Position numbers and translations under genes: made by a program. Below are positions 44,653 to 53,994 of a stretch of 64,000 nt of DNA, piece by piece. Under the pieces are notes generated by a model. It saw only the letters and a list, made by a program, of their open reading frames with translations, ran no database searches and had not been told where the DNA came from. Each line of letters begins with the position of its first letter. The first letter of the stretch is position 1. The stretch lies in contig NZ_JBFAHM010000021.1 in the NCBI RefSeq assembly GCF_040654195.1, positions 1 to 64,000 on the forward strand, given 5' to 3'. The stretch is from Hamadaea sp013361475 (GTDB lineage Bacteria > Actinomycetota > Actinomycetes > Mycobacteriales > Micromonosporaceae).

Positions 44653-45264
44653 CTACCGGACGGCGGGCGGCATCATCGGCGGCTGCGGCGAAGCCGGGCG
44701 GAAGTATCGGTTCGCGCTGGGCGCCGCCAGCGTAGCGATCAAGGCGAGGAGGCAGCCGGCCCAGAGCACGGTGGCGGGGATCTGGATGAGCGAGAGCCAG
44801 CCGGGCTCCGACTCGGCGATGGCGTCGCCGAGCTCGGCGCTGCTGATCGTGCCACCGTTCGACAACTCCGCGTCGGTCGGTGCGCCGGCGAGGACCGTCG
44901 AGCAGCCGAAGTAGCACAGGTCCAGCGCCGCGGTCACCCAGAGCAGGACTCGGCTCACCTGTTTGCCGACGGCGGCCAGCATGCCGTTGATGAGATAGCT
45001 GACCGTGAGGGCGAGGAGCACGAACGAGGCGAAGACCACCCCGATGACGTAGCCCGACGTGAGCGCTTCGGCGTCGCTGTCGAGACCAACCGAGGAACCG
45101 TGACCCCGGCTGGAGATCAGCTCGTCGATGGCGTCGAGCTGACCGCCCAGCCTGATCCAGCCGAGGAGGACCGATAGAAGGTTGATGGCGGCCACGATCA
45201 GGGCCAGGACGACGGCGGTGGTAACCGTGGCCGGACGAGCCGGGCGAGGGTCGGTCGAAGTCAC
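44653..45264 (-). CDS. Four-helix membrane protein
   Basis: 203 aa. Hydrophobic segments at about 15-38, 70-95, 100-120 and 160-182; a Pro-rich cytoplasmic tail (RPASPQPPMMPPAVR). GTG at 45264 (VTSTDPRPARP) is preferred because the longer frame adds an Arg/Ser-rich segment unlike a membrane protein. No family recognised. It lies upstream of the kinase gene, divergent from the XRE regulator. Confidence 0.7.
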   Translation of the reverse strand: MTSTDPRPARPATVTTAVVLALIVAAINLLSVLLGWIRLGGQLDAIDELISSRGHGSSVGLDSDAEALTSGYVIGVVFASFVLLALTVSYLINGMLAAVGKQVSRVLLWVTAALDLCYFGCSTVLAGAPTDAELSNGGTISSAELGDAIAESEPGWLSLIQIPATVLWAGCLLALIATLAAPSANRYFRPASPQPPMMPPAVR

Positions 45265-45318
45265 GGTCAGCACGCTAGGAGCGCGGCTCCGTTCACCGGA
45301 AGCGTCTCGATCTTGTCT

Positions 45319-45337
45319 CGGACAACTACCGGACAAC
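45319..45337. promoter_or_regulatory. Direct repeat in the XRE regulator promoter
   Basis: CGGACAAC occurs at 45319-45326 and 45330-45337, one helical turn (11 bp) apart, just upstream of the XRE gene start at 45360 and in the divergent region with the membrane protein. It is a candidate autoregulatory site. Confidence 0.45.
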
Positions 45338-45359
45338 GTCCTGAGGGACACTATGGACT

Positions 45360-46046
45360 GTGGGCCGTCCGGAGAAGCCGATCGAGATCATCGACGAGGT
45401 GGCGGCGTTCGCCATCGAGCTGCGCGCGCTCAAGGCCGCTCACGGTTCGCTGACCTATCGTGACCTGGCCGCCCGTACGCACTATTCGCGTACGACGTTG
45501 GCCGAGGCGACCGCGGGCAAGAAACTGCCGAGTCTGCCGGTCGTGCTGGCCATCGTGCGGGTGTGCGGCGGCGATCCCGGGCTCTGGCAGGCGCGCTGGG
45601 AGAAGATGCGCCAGCGGGCCGCTAACGTGCCGATTCTGCTGCCGGCTTTGCCGGAGCAGGAGGTGGCGGACGGGGCGGAGCCGGAGGCGGCAGGTTGTGG
45701 CACGGATGCCGCGACCGCGATCGCGCGCAAGATCGCCTGGCCCGAGCGCCGGCTCAACCTGGGCCAGGTCGAGTTGCGGTACTCGGCGCGGCAGGGAGCC
45801 GCGTGGGCGCGATTCGAGGGCTACGGATCGCTGGATCACCTGGCCGGGCAGCGTGAGGTCGAGATCGAGGTCGAGATCGTCCGCGAGTCCGACGACCGGC
45901 GGTGCGCCGCGCGCGAGGCGTACTGCTTCGACTATCACTGGTGCGACATCCTGCTCAGCAGTGCCCGGCTACGCGCAGCCGCCCGGATCGTGGTCGACGG
46001 AAACCTGGTGGCCGAGGGCAGCACACCTTGGTTCGCCGTCGGCTGA
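45360..46046 (+). CDS. XRE-family helix-turn-helix regulator
   Basis: 228 aa. The N-terminal helix-turn-helix (LTYRDLAARTHYSRTTLAEATAGKKLPSLPVVLAIVRVCGGD, residues about 30-72) followed by WQARWEKM is the actinobacterial XRE type. The C-terminal half (about 120-228) is beta-rich with several Cys (CGTDAAT, RRCAAREAYCFDYHWCDILL) and has no recognised ligand fold. GTG at 45360. It converges with the endonuclease-family gene 6 bp away. Confidence 0.85.
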   Translation: MGRPEKPIEIIDEVAAFAIELRALKAAHGSLTYRDLAARTHYSRTTLAEATAGKKLPSLPVVLAIVRVCGGDPGLWQARWEKMRQRAANVPILLPALPEQEVADGAEPEAAGCGTDAATAIARKIAWPERRLNLGQVELRYSARQGAAWARFEGYGSLDHLAGQREVEIEVEIVRESDDRRCAAREAYCFDYHWCDILLSSARLRAAARIVVDGNLVAEGSTPWFAVG

Positions 46047-46052
46047 CGGCGA

Positions 46053-46814
46053 TCAGCTCCAGACCGACAGGGTCACGAGCAACCCCGGATGATCGGTGGT
46101 CCCGGCGGTGTCGAGCCGCTCCGCGCGGAGCACGGTCGCTTGGGTGGCCAGCACATATTGCAGCCCACCGTCCGTGCTGGTGACCAACCCCGCCGGTACG
46201 CCGTCGAGCCGACGCAGGTTGAAGTCGCCGCCGACGACCACCGGCTGCGGAAGCGACGACACGACCGCCCCGAGCAGATACGCACGTTGCGAGGCTGCCA
46301 CCCCGGAGTCGTGATCGGACAGATGGGTCGTGCAGGCGGCGTACCGGTCGGCGGTCAGGCACAGCCAGACCCGTTTCTCGGGATCCGCCGGATCCTGGGC
46401 CGGAAACACTCCGGTGTGGACAGTCGCCGTCCCGGCCGACCGCATCAGGACGCCGATCCCGTACTCCTGGCCGTCGCGGCACCGCGTCGCCAGACCCGTA
46501 CGCCGGTCCGGAACCGGCTGGAAGGCCGACCGGACGGCCGAAGGATCCGGGAAAGCCGCGCGGAGCATCGTCACGTCGTCGCGGCACACTTCGTTGACCG
46601 TGACCACATCCGGGGCGTACGCCTTGATCAAAGCGGCGGCGCGGGCCACCGCCCGGCCGGTGAAGCACCCGGCGATGCCGCTGTCGCACAGGTTCAGCTG
46701 CATGGCGACGACGACGATCCGCGGCGGACTCGACGCGGTGATGCCAGCCATGACCGCCACCACACCGGCCACGACCGCCGCCAGGCGGCCGAGCCGACGA
46801 GGTCGAGCAGCCAC
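46053..46814 (-). CDS. Secreted or membrane-anchored endonuclease/exonuclease/phosphatase-family protein
   Basis: 253 aa. An N-terminal hydrophobic segment (about 8-32) directs export or anchoring. The EEP fold is shown by MQLNLCDSG, VVTVNEVCRDD (metal Glu), VVGGDFNLRR (Asp/Asn) and GTTDHPGLLV (catalytic Asp-His). Cys residues in the early part (CDSGIAGCFTG) suggest disulfides. Candidate activities are extracellular DNase or phosphodiesterase. GTG at 46814 is 4 bp from the stop of the small upstream gene. Confidence 0.83.
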   Translation of the reverse strand: MAARPRRLGRLAAVVAGVVAVMAGITASSPPRIVVVAMQLNLCDSGIAGCFTGRAVARAAALIKAYAPDVVTVNEVCRDDVTMLRAAFPDPSAVRSAFQPVPDRRTGLATRCRDGQEYGIGVLMRSAGTATVHTGVFPAQDPADPEKRVWLCLTADRYAACTTHLSDHDSGVAASQRAYLLGAVVSSLPQPVVVGGDFNLRRLDGVPAGLVTSTDGGLQYVLATQATVLRAERLDTAGTTDHPGLLVTLSVWS

Positions 46815-46818
46815 GTGC

Positions 46819-47082
46819 TCAGTGTGCCTCGCGAGCGCCTTCGGCGGCGGCCAGGCCGGGGATGACGAAGTCGGGCACCGCGTGCCCGGCGGCGATGTGC
46901 GCCCGGACATGCTCGATCATCCGGCCCGGAGTCGCCTCCAGGTGACTCGGGAGGTCGCCGAGCCCGTCGGCCGGATACAAGAGGCAGGAGCAGCACACGA
47001 CGCCGTCGTCCGTGTCGTAGATGTAGACGGCCGAGTCGTACTCGTGTGGCCGGCCGGGACTGCTCCACCGCACATAGCTCAC
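46819..47082 (-). CDS. Small conserved hypothetical protein
   Basis: 87 aa from GTG at 47082. MSYVRWSSPGRPHEYDSAVYIYDTDDGVVCCSCLL, then a helix RMIEHVRAHIAAGHAVPDFVIPGL. The CCSC cluster could bind metal. The type is familiar in actinomycetes, but I know no function. Adjacent to and upstream of the endonuclease-family gene. Confidence 0.7.
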   Translation of the reverse strand: MSYVRWSSPGRPHEYDSAVYIYDTDDGVVCCSCLLYPADGLGDLPSHLEATPGRMIEHVRAHIAAGHAVPDFVIPGLAAAEGAREAH

Positions 47083-47183
47083 CGTCGCAGCGTAGGCCGC
47101 TGCGACCTCGTGAGTGAAATGTCCGATACTGCCGTCGTGAAAGTCCCCCGACTGACCGGCCGTGAGCTGGGTAGTTGTGGCCG

Positions 47184-48986
47184 ATGGTGATCGGCACGGG
47201 GCGCGTCGACGGCTACGCGGCGCTGCGCGACTACGCCGTGGTCGGCGACGGGCGTACCGCCGCGTTGATCGCCCCTGACGGCACGGTGGACTGGCTGACC
47301 TGGCCCGATCTCGACTCGCCCAGCGTGTTCGGGGCGATCCTGGACGCCGGTCGTGGGGGAAGCTTCCGCCTCCACCCCCGGGTCCCGTTCACCTCCGGCC
47401 GCAGGTACCGGCCGAACACCAACGTCCTGGAGACGACCTTCACCACCGCCGCCGGGACCGTCGTGGTGACCGATGCGCTCACGCTGCAGGACGATCATCC
47501 GCTGGGGCCGGCGCGCGAACTGGTCCGCCAGATCACCTGCGTCGAGGGTGCGGTGCCGATCGAATGGGCGGTCGAACCGCGGTTCGGCTACGCGGCGGTC
47601 ACTCCGCGCGTACAGCGCCGCGCGGGGTCGCTCATCGCGAGCCACCAGGGCCAGGCGCTGGCCGTATCGGCCTGGGACGCGGGCACGCCAGACCACCGCG
47701 ACGGGTCGATTCACGGCAGCGCGATCCTGCGTCCCGGTCCGGGCGCGGTGATCGCCCTCAGCTACGCCGACCTCGAACCGCTCGTGCTTCCCACGCGAAG
47801 TGAATGCGAAGATCGGCTGGTACGCACAACGCAGATCTGGCGTGAGTGGACGTCTGAACGCACCTACCACGGGCGGTGGCGCGACGCGGTGTTGCGTAGT
47901 GCGCTGGCGTTGAAGCTGCTCGTCTTCGCCCCCTCGGCCGCCGTGGCGGCCGCCGCCACGTGCTCGCTGCCCGAGAGCATCGGCGGCGTACGCAACTGGG
48001 ACTACCGCTATTCGTGGATCCGCGACTCGGTGTTCACCCTGAACGCCTTCCTGCAGCTCGACTGCACCGAGGAGGCGATCGCCTACTTCTGGTGGCTGAT
48101 GCACGCTTCGCAGCTGACGCATCCCCGGCTCCGGGTGCTCTACCGGCTCGACGGCGGGCCGCACGCCACGGAACGGACGCTGCCGCTGGAGGGGCATCGC
48201 CGATCCCAGCCGGTACGCGTCGGCAACGCCGCCGCCGGGCAGTTGCAGCTGGACACCTACGGGGAGCTGCTGCAGACCGCCCGCCTGTACGCCGCCCGCC
48301 TGGGGCGTCTCGACGCGGACATCGGCCGCCGCCTGGCCCAGATCGCCGACCTGGTCTGCCGCATCTGGCGGGAGCCCGACGCCGGCATCTGGGAGGTACG
48401 CAGTCCGCCCCAGCACTTCACCCAGTCGAAGATGATGTGCTGGATCGCCTTGGACGCCGCGCTCGACCTGGCCGAGTCGGGCCTGATCCCCCGCCGTCAT
48501 GCCGAACGCTGGCGGGCCGAACGGGCCGCCCTGGCGAGCTTCATCGACGGCGAGTGCTTCAGCGACCGCGTCGGCGGCTACGTGCGATCGGCCGGAAGCA
48601 GCGAGGTGGACGCGGGCGTCCTGCTGGGTCTGCTGAACGGATTCCGGCCCGCCGATCCTCGCCGGCTGACCAGCACGGTGCAAGCCGTCCAACGGGAGCT
48701 GCGGCATGGCCCATACGTCTACCGCTACCTGTCGGAGGACGGCGTACGCGGGTCGGAGGGCGCCTTCCTGGCCTGCTCGTTCTGGCTCGCCGAGGCCCTC
48801 GCCCGGTTCGGGCGGCCCGACGAGGCGGCGCCGCTCATGGACGACCTGGTCGGGCTGGCCAACGACGTCGGCCTCTACAGCGAGGAGATCGACCCCAGCA
48901 CCGGCGAGTTCCTCGGCAACCTGCCCCAGGGCCTGTCCCACCTGGCGCTGATCAGCGCCGCCGCCGCGATCGGGGACGCCCGGTGA
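47184..48986 (+). CDS. Glycoside hydrolase family 15 (glucoamylase/trehalase-like)
   Basis: 600 aa. The N-terminal beta domain (GYAALRDYAVVGDGRTAALIAPDGTVDWLTWPDLDSPSVF) and the (alpha/alpha)6 barrel with NWDYRYSWIRDSVF, HFTQSKMMCWIALD and YSEEIDPSTGEFLGN are the GH15 signature, with the second catalytic Glu in SEEID. Close relatives hydrolyse trehalose or alpha-glucans in the cytoplasm; no signal peptide is present. ATG at 47184. The next gene overlaps by 4 bp (GTGA). Confidence 0.93.
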   Translation: MVIGTGRVDGYAALRDYAVVGDGRTAALIAPDGTVDWLTWPDLDSPSVFGAILDAGRGGSFRLHPRVPFTSGRRYRPNTNVLETTFTTAAGTVVVTDALTLQDDHPLGPARELVRQITCVEGAVPIEWAVEPRFGYAAVTPRVQRRAGSLIASHQGQALAVSAWDAGTPDHRDGSIHGSAILRPGPGAVIALSYADLEPLVLPTRSECEDRLVRTTQIWREWTSERTYHGRWRDAVLRSALALKLLVFAPSAAVAAAATCSLPESIGGVRNWDYRYSWIRDSVFTLNAFLQLDCTEEAIAYFWWLMHASQLTHPRLRVLYRLDGGPHATERTLPLEGHRRSQPVRVGNAAAGQLQLDTYGELLQTARLYAARLGRLDADIGRRLAQIADLVCRIWREPDAGIWEVRSPPQHFTQSKMMCWIALDAALDLAESGLIPRRHAERWRAERAALASFIDGECFSDRVGGYVRSAGSSEVDAGVLLGLLNGFRPADPRRLTSTVQAVQRELRHGPYVYRYLSEDGVRGSEGAFLACSFWLAEALARFGRPDEAAPLMDDLVGLANDVGLYSEEIDPSTGEFLGNLPQGLSHLALISAAAAIGDAR

Positions 48987-49465
48987 ACGTCTGGGCCGCC
49001 CTGGCCGGTGGCTTCGTCGGCACGGTCCTGCTGACGACCGCGATGCGGATGGCCAACGAGCTGAAGCTCACCCGGACCGACCTGCCGTTCCTGCTCGGCA
49101 CGATCTTCACCGACGACCGGTCGCTCGCCAAGGCGCTCGGTTACCTGATCCATTTCGTCAACGGGCAGGTCTTCGCCCTGCTCTACGTCGCGGTGTTCGC
49201 CGCCCTCGGGTACGCGAGCTGGTGGCTCGGCGCGCTGTTCGGTCTGCTGCACGGGCTGTTCGCCGCGACGGCGATCGTGACCGTGCTGCTGCCGCTCGTC
49301 CATCCCCGCATGGGTACGCCGTTCACGAGCGCCCCGCGGGCGGCGCAACTGGAGACGCCCGGCTTCCTCATGCTCAACTACGGCCTCAGCACGCCCGTCG
49401 TGATGCTGCTCGCGCATGTCGCGTACGGGGCGATCATCGGCGCCTTCGTCCAGCTCGCGGCCTGA
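48983..49465 (+). CDS. Small integral membrane protein coupled to GH15
   Basis: 160 aa with four helices (about 5-24, 52-75, 76-102, 130-158). GTG at 48983 overlaps the GH15 stop. LLTTAMRMANELKLTRTDLPFLLGTIFT and HFVNGQVFALLYVAVF are conserved-looking stretches of an unnamed membrane family. Function unknown; coupling to GH15 is clear from the overlap. Confidence 0.75.
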   Translation: MNVWAALAGGFVGTVLLTTAMRMANELKLTRTDLPFLLGTIFTDDRSLAKALGYLIHFVNGQVFALLYVAVFAALGYASWWLGALFGLLHGLFAATAIVTVLLPLVHPRMGTPFTSAPRAAQLETPGFLMLNYGLSTPVVMLLAHVAYGAIIGAFVQLAA

Positions 49466-49503
49466 CCGTCCGGCCGTTCGTCGTGGGAGGTAAGTTCGCG
49501 ATC

Positions 49504-50334
49504 ATGGATTCGGTGATCACCACCGACGGCCGCATGCTCGCCGTCGAGGAGTACGGCGTGCCCAGCGGGATGCCCGTCGTCTATCTGCACGGCACCCCGA
49601 TGAGCCGGCTCGCCCGTCATCCCGACGACCAGATCTTCGCCGACCTCGGCATCCGCCTGATCACCTACGACCGGCCCGGGTTCGGCCGCTCGACCGCCCT
49701 GCCCGGCCGGATCGTGGCCGACGCGGCGGAGGACGTGGCCACCATCGCCGACACCCTCGGCCTGGGGCGCTTCGCCGTCTTCGGGGTCTCCGGCGGCGGG
49801 CCGCACGCTTTGGCCACTGCGGCGGCGTACCCGCACCGAATCTCGCGGGTGGCGACCCTCGCGAGCCTGGCGCCGTGCGACGCGGACGGCCTGGACTGGA
49901 CCGCCGGCATGACCGACGGCAACCGGGCGAGCTCCGCCGCGGCCCGCAGCGGGCGCGACGAGCTGACCGCGCACCTCACCCGGGCCGCTGAGACACCGCT
50001 GCCGTTCCCCGAGCGCGACCTGGCCGTGCTGAGCCGGCCGGAGATCGCCGCGATGGTCCAGCCGGCGATGGCCGAGGCGTTGGCGCCGGGCCTGGCCGGC
50101 TGGGTGGACGACGTGCTCGCGCTCTACGGCCTGCCGTGGGGATTCGCCCCGCGAACCGTCCGCGTGCCCACCCTCCTGTGGCACGGTGAGCTGGACGAAC
50201 TCGTGCCGGTGGCGCACAGCCGCTGGCTGGCCGACCGCATCCCGGACGCCACCCTGGTGACCCACCCCGACTCGTCCCACGCGGGTCATTTCGACGCGAC
50301 CCGGGAGACGCTCGCCTGGCTGACCCGGCCCTGA
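49504..50334 (+). CDS. Alpha/beta hydrolase
   Basis: 276 aa. VVYLHGTPMSR (oxyanion loop), ITYDRPGFGRST, FGVSGGGPHALATAAA (nucleophile Ser), WHGELDELVPVAHSRW (Asp) and HPDSSHAGH (His) form a complete catalytic triad. It resembles haloperoxidase/prolyl-esterase-like hydrolases; substrate unknown. ATG at 49504 has GGGAGG upstream at longer than usual spacing. Confidence 0.9.
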   Translation: MDSVITTDGRMLAVEEYGVPSGMPVVYLHGTPMSRLARHPDDQIFADLGIRLITYDRPGFGRSTALPGRIVADAAEDVATIADTLGLGRFAVFGVSGGGPHALATAAAYPHRISRVATLASLAPCDADGLDWTAGMTDGNRASSAAARSGRDELTAHLTRAAETPLPFPERDLAVLSRPEIAAMVQPAMAEALAPGLAGWVDDVLALYGLPWGFAPRTVRVPTLLWHGELDELVPVAHSRWLADRIPDATLVTHPDSSHAGHFDATRETLAWLTRP

Positions 50335-50340
50335 CCGTCC

Positions 50341-51615
50341 TCACCAGACAGTGTGGAACAGGTGGTTGACGAGCAGGGCCACGACCGCCTGCAGGGCCAG
50401 CCAGAACGGTCGCGACCGCGGCGGCAGCAGCACGGCGGCCGCCGGTAGCCAGATCGCGAAGGGCAGCCAGATGCGTTCGACCTCGGCCTTGCTGAGGCCG
50501 GACAGGTCGGCGACGACGATCGCCGCCATCGCACCCAGGCACAGCAGGCCGGCCGGTCCGGCCCGCACGACCACCGCGCGCCGGGCGGCGGCGAACCCGG
50601 CCGGCCCGGCGCTGACGGCCAGGGCGGCCAGGTCAGCCCAGACCCAGTACCAGTACGGCCGCTGTGCCGCGATCCCCTGGTAGTAGCGGACCCGGACGGC
50701 GGCGTACCCGTCGAACCACCAGAATCCGGCGAGGGCGAAGGCACCGACGACGGGGAGCGCGCCCAGCGTGGCCCACGCCAGTGGCGTCCAGCGACGGGCG
50801 GCGATCGCGACCGCCAAGGCCGGGAACACCATCAGGACCAGGCCGTAGGACAGGAAACAGGCGAAGCCGAACAGGACCCCGGCGAGGACCGCGAGCCACG
50901 ACCGGCGTACGCCGGCGGCGAGCAGCGCCACGGCGACCGCCGTCACGCCGAGGAACAGGCCGTCGCCGGAGACGCCGACCCACACCGCGCCGGGGAACAG
51001 CACGACGAACGGGACGGCCGCCCGAGCCGCCGGCTCGTCGCCGAGCGAACGCAGGGCCGACGGCACCGCGACCGCGGCCAGACAACCGACGGCGACGCAC
51101 ACCAGCCCGGCCGCCGCCCCGCCGGACAGCCCGATCCGGTCGAGGACGGCGAACACGAGCAGCGCGCCCGGCGGGTGGCCGGCCGCCTGGGTGTTCCAGG
51201 AATCGGGCTGGAAATCGAGAATGCGCGAGGCGTACGTGCGGATCATCGCCGGGATGCCGCCCGCGTTCGGCAGCGCCGCCAGGTACTCGGCGTCGACGGT
51301 CAGCCGCGTGGCGACACCGTCCCGCCACCCGTCCACCAGGGCGAGGCCGAGCGTCCACGCCAGCGCGGTGGCGTACGCCGCCGCCAGGAGCCGCCGCCAG
51401 GACAGCGCGGCGGCCACCCGCGTACCGCCCAGCACCACGGCCACCCCGACCACCAGCGCGGGCACCGTTCCCGGCCCGACATGGGGGTGCCACAGCGCGT
51501 ACAGCGGCGGGGTCGCCGCCTGCACGCCGACGGACACTCCGACGACGGCGGCCGCCCCGACGAGCAGGCCGGTGAACGCCAGCGTGACGAGATCGCCGCG
51601 CGAGAGCAGTCTCAC
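50341..51615 (-). CDS. Polytopic membrane protein, possible GT-C glycosyltransferase
   Basis: 424 aa with about ten hydrophobic helices. GTG at 51615 overlaps the epimerase stop by 4 bp. HPPGALLVFAVLDRIGL and PYWYWVWADLAALAV resemble membrane mannosyltransferase-like proteins, and the epimerase context fits lipid-linked sugar chemistry. I do not see a decisive catalytic motif. Confidence 0.7.
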   Translation of the reverse strand: MRLLSRGDLVTLAFTGLLVGAAAVVGVSVGVQAATPPLYALWHPHVGPGTVPALVVGVAVVLGGTRVAAALSWRRLLAAAYATALAWTLGLALVDGWRDGVATRLTVDAEYLAALPNAGGIPAMIRTYASRILDFQPDSWNTQAAGHPPGALLVFAVLDRIGLSGGAAAGLVCVAVGCLAAVAVPSALRSLGDEPAARAAVPFVVLFPGAVWVGVSGDGLFLGVTAVAVALLAAGVRRSWLAVLAGVLFGFACFLSYGLVLMVFPALAVAIAARRWTPLAWATLGALPVVGAFALAGFWWFDGYAAVRVRYYQGIAAQRPYWYWVWADLAALAVSAGPAGFAAARRAVVVRAGPAGLLCLGAMAAIVVADLSGLSKAEVERIWLPFAIWLPAAAVLLPPRSRPFWLALQAVVALLVNHLFHTVW

Positions 51616-52610
51616 GCCGGGACGGCCGCGAACTCGGCCATTCCTTCCTCGAACGGAATCGCCGCGGTGAAGCCCAGCTCGCGGCGGGCCCGTTCGGGGG
51701 ACGCGACGATGTGGCGGACGTCGCCGGCGCGGAACCGGCCGGTGACCACCGGCTGCGGCCCGTCCATCACGGTCGCCAGGGTGGCGGCCATCTCGCCGAC
51801 GGTGTGCGGAACGCCGGAGGCGATGTTGAACGCCCGGAACGGCCGGCTCGTGCTGCTGTCCAACCAGGACAGCGCGGCTTCGTTGGCGGCGGCGATGTCG
51901 GCGACGTGGACGAAGTCCCGCCGTTGCCGGCCGTCCTCGAACACCTGCGGCGCTTGCCCGCCGGCCAGCGACGAGCGGAAGATCGCGGCCACGCCGGCGT
52001 ACGGGGTGTCGCGCGGCATGCCAGGGCCGTAGACGTTGTGGTAGCGCAAGGCCGCGCATCGGCTGCCCGACGCGTGCGCCCACGCCGCCGCGAGGTGCTC
52101 CTGCGCCAGCTTCGTGGCCGCGTACACACTGCGCGGGTCGAGCATCGCGTCCTCGTCGATCACCTCCGGCGTCAGGCCCGCGCCACACTGCGGGCAGGTG
52201 GGCTCGAAACGGCCCACGCTCAGGTCGCTCTCCCGGCGCACCTCCGCCCGCACCAGCCCATGCTCCGCACAGGTGTACGCACCATCGCCGTACACCACCA
52301 TCGAGGAGGCCAGCACCAGTCGGCCTACGCCGTGCCGGGCCATCGCCGCCAGCACCACGGCGGTGCCGAGGTCGTTGCAGCCCGCGTACTCGGGCAGGTC
52401 CTGCAGGTCGACGCCGAGGCCGACCATGGCGGCCAGGTGGACGACGGCGTCAACGCCGGACACCGCCCGGTCGACGGCGACGGGGTCGCGGACGTCCTCA
52501 GCGGCCCGCAGCGCCCGGTCGAAGACGCGTACGTCGTGTCCGGACGCGGTCAGCCGTTCGGCGACGCAGCGCCCGATGAACCCGGCCCCGCCGGTCACCA
52601 GAACCTTCAC
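51612..52610 (-). CDS. NAD-dependent nucleotide-sugar epimerase/dehydratase
   Basis: 332 aa extended short-chain dehydrogenase. GGAGFIG (NAD), LVLASSMVVYGDG (catalytic Ser/Thr region), YAATK (Tyr-x-x-x-Lys), ALRYHNVYGPGMPRDT and RDFVHVADIA are the sugar-nucleotide epimerase motifs. An insertion with CAEHG and CPQCGAG between the Ser and Tyr blocks looks like a small zinc site and is seen in a subset of actinobacterial homologues. It is divergent from the GT2 operon. Confidence 0.9.
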   Translation of the reverse strand: MKVLVTGGAGFIGRCVAERLTASGHDVRVFDRALRAAEDVRDPVAVDRAVSGVDAVVHLAAMVGLGVDLQDLPEYAGCNDLGTAVVLAAMARHGVGRLVLASSMVVYGDGAYTCAEHGLVRAEVRRESDLSVGRFEPTCPQCGAGLTPEVIDEDAMLDPRSVYAATKLAQEHLAAAWAHASGSRCAALRYHNVYGPGMPRDTPYAGVAAIFRSSLAGGQAPQVFEDGRQRRDFVHVADIAAANEAALSWLDSSTSRPFRAFNIASGVPHTVGEMAATLATVMDGPQPVVTGRFRAGDVRHIVASPERARRELGFTAAIPFEEGMAEFAAVPA

Positions 52611-52723
52611 ACCCCTGACGCTAAGCGCCCCAGAGCGCTCAGCCGGGGAGGCGTCACGGGTTCGTAAGGATTTCGCCGAAGTCGTTAAGAATATCCGGGC
52701 GATTCCGGCGGTACGGTGCCCTC

Positions 52724-53374
52724 ATGGTCGACGTTATATTGCCGTGCCTCAATGAAGCGGTAGCGTTGCCGCAGGTGCTGACCGGTCTGCCGACCGGCTA
52801 TCGGGCCATCGTGGCGGACAACGGATCCACGGACGACTCGGTCGCGGTCGCCCGCGCGTTCGACGCCGAGGTCGTCCAGGTCCCCCAGCGAGGCTTCGGC
52901 GCGGCCGTCCACGCCGGACTGGAGGCGGCCACCTCCGAGGTGGTCTGTGTCGCCGACGCCGACGGATCGTTCGACCTGCGCGATCTGCCCACTGTGGTCG
53001 ATCCCGTCGTCCACGGCACCGCCGACCTCATGCTCGGGCGGCGTACGCCCGGCCCCGGCGCCTGGCCGTGGCACGCACAGCGGGCCAACCACTTCCTCGC
53101 CTGGTGGCTACGCCGGGAACTCGGCGTCGACCTGCACGACCTCGGCCCGATGCGGGCGGCCCGGCGTACCGCCTGGCTGGGACTGGGCCTGCGCGACCGC
53201 CGCTTCGGCTATCCACTGGAGATGATCGTCGCCGCCGCCCGCGCCGGCTGGCGCATCGGCGAGGTCCCCATCGCGTACGCCCCGCGGGCCGAAGGCACGA
53301 AGTCGAAGGTGACCGGCACCGTGCTGGGCACCGCCCGGACCGTCCGGGACATGACGAAGGTGCTGGCCGGATGA
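52724..53374 (+). CDS. Family 2 glycosyltransferase
   Basis: 216 aa. VDVILPCLNEAVALPQVL, VADNGSTDDSV and VCVADADGSFDL (DxD) define a GT-A fold of the polyprenyl-phosphate sugar transferase type, short and without C-terminal membrane helices. First of a five-gene rightward operon with ATGA overlaps (53371, 53991, 55714). Confidence 0.9.
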   Translation: MVDVILPCLNEAVALPQVLTGLPTGYRAIVADNGSTDDSVAVARAFDAEVVQVPQRGFGAAVHAGLEAATSEVVCVADADGSFDLRDLPTVVDPVVHGTADLMLGRRTPGPGAWPWHAQRANHFLAWWLRRELGVDLHDLGPMRAARRTAWLGLGLRDRRFGYPLEMIVAAARAGWRIGEVPIAYAPRAEGTKSKVTGTVLGTARTVRDMTKVLAG

Positions 53375-53994
53375 GATCACAGGTGCTCGTGCTCGCCAAG
53401 CAGCCCGTGCCGGGCAGGGTGAAGACCCGCCTGTGCCCGCCCTGCACACCCGAGCAGGCCGCGGCGGTGGCGTACGCGGCGATCGAGGACACCCTGGACG
53501 CCGTCGATCGCAGTACGGCCCAGTGGCGGACGCTGGTCGCCGACGGGACGATGACGCCCCGGCCACAGTGGCGGGTGGTGCCGCAGACCACCGGCGCCCT
53601 CGACGTACGCCTCGCGCACGCGTTCACGCGTACCGCCCAGCCCGGCACGGCGACCCTGCTGATCGGCATGGACACGCCGCAGGCGACGCCCGCCCTGCTG
53701 GACGAGGCGAGCCGGGCGGTCGGCGACGCGGACGCCGCCCTCGGGCTGGCCGAGGACGGCGGCTGGTGGGCGCTGGCCCTGCGCGACCCGGCCGACGCCG
53801 AGCTGTTACGCGGAATTCCGACCTCCCGGCCGGACACCGGCGTACGCACCCTGCGGCGCCTGCGGGACAACGGCCTCCGCGTCGCCGAGCTGCCCGTGCT
53901 GCGCGACGTGGACACCGCCGACGACGCCGTCGAGGTCGCCCGGCACTGCCCGGAGGGGCGGTTCGCCGTGGCGGTTCGGGAGTGCCTCGGATGA
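53371..53994 (+). CDS. DUF2064 / TIGR04282-type glycosyltransferase-fold protein
   Basis: 207 aa. VLVLAKQPVPGRVKTRLCPPCTPEQAA is the nucleotide-binding start shared with CofC and other nucleotidyltransferases; LLIGMDTPQATPALL and GLAEDGGWWALAL are family hallmarks. The exact reaction is unknown. Start overlaps the GT2 stop by 4 bp. Confidence 0.88.
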   Translation: MRSQVLVLAKQPVPGRVKTRLCPPCTPEQAAAVAYAAIEDTLDAVDRSTAQWRTLVADGTMTPRPQWRVVPQTTGALDVRLAHAFTRTAQPGTATLLIGMDTPQATPALLDEASRAVGDADAALGLAEDGGWWALALRDPADAELLRGIPTSRPDTGVRTLRRLRDNGLRVAELPVLRDVDTADDAVEVARHCPEGRFAVAVRECLG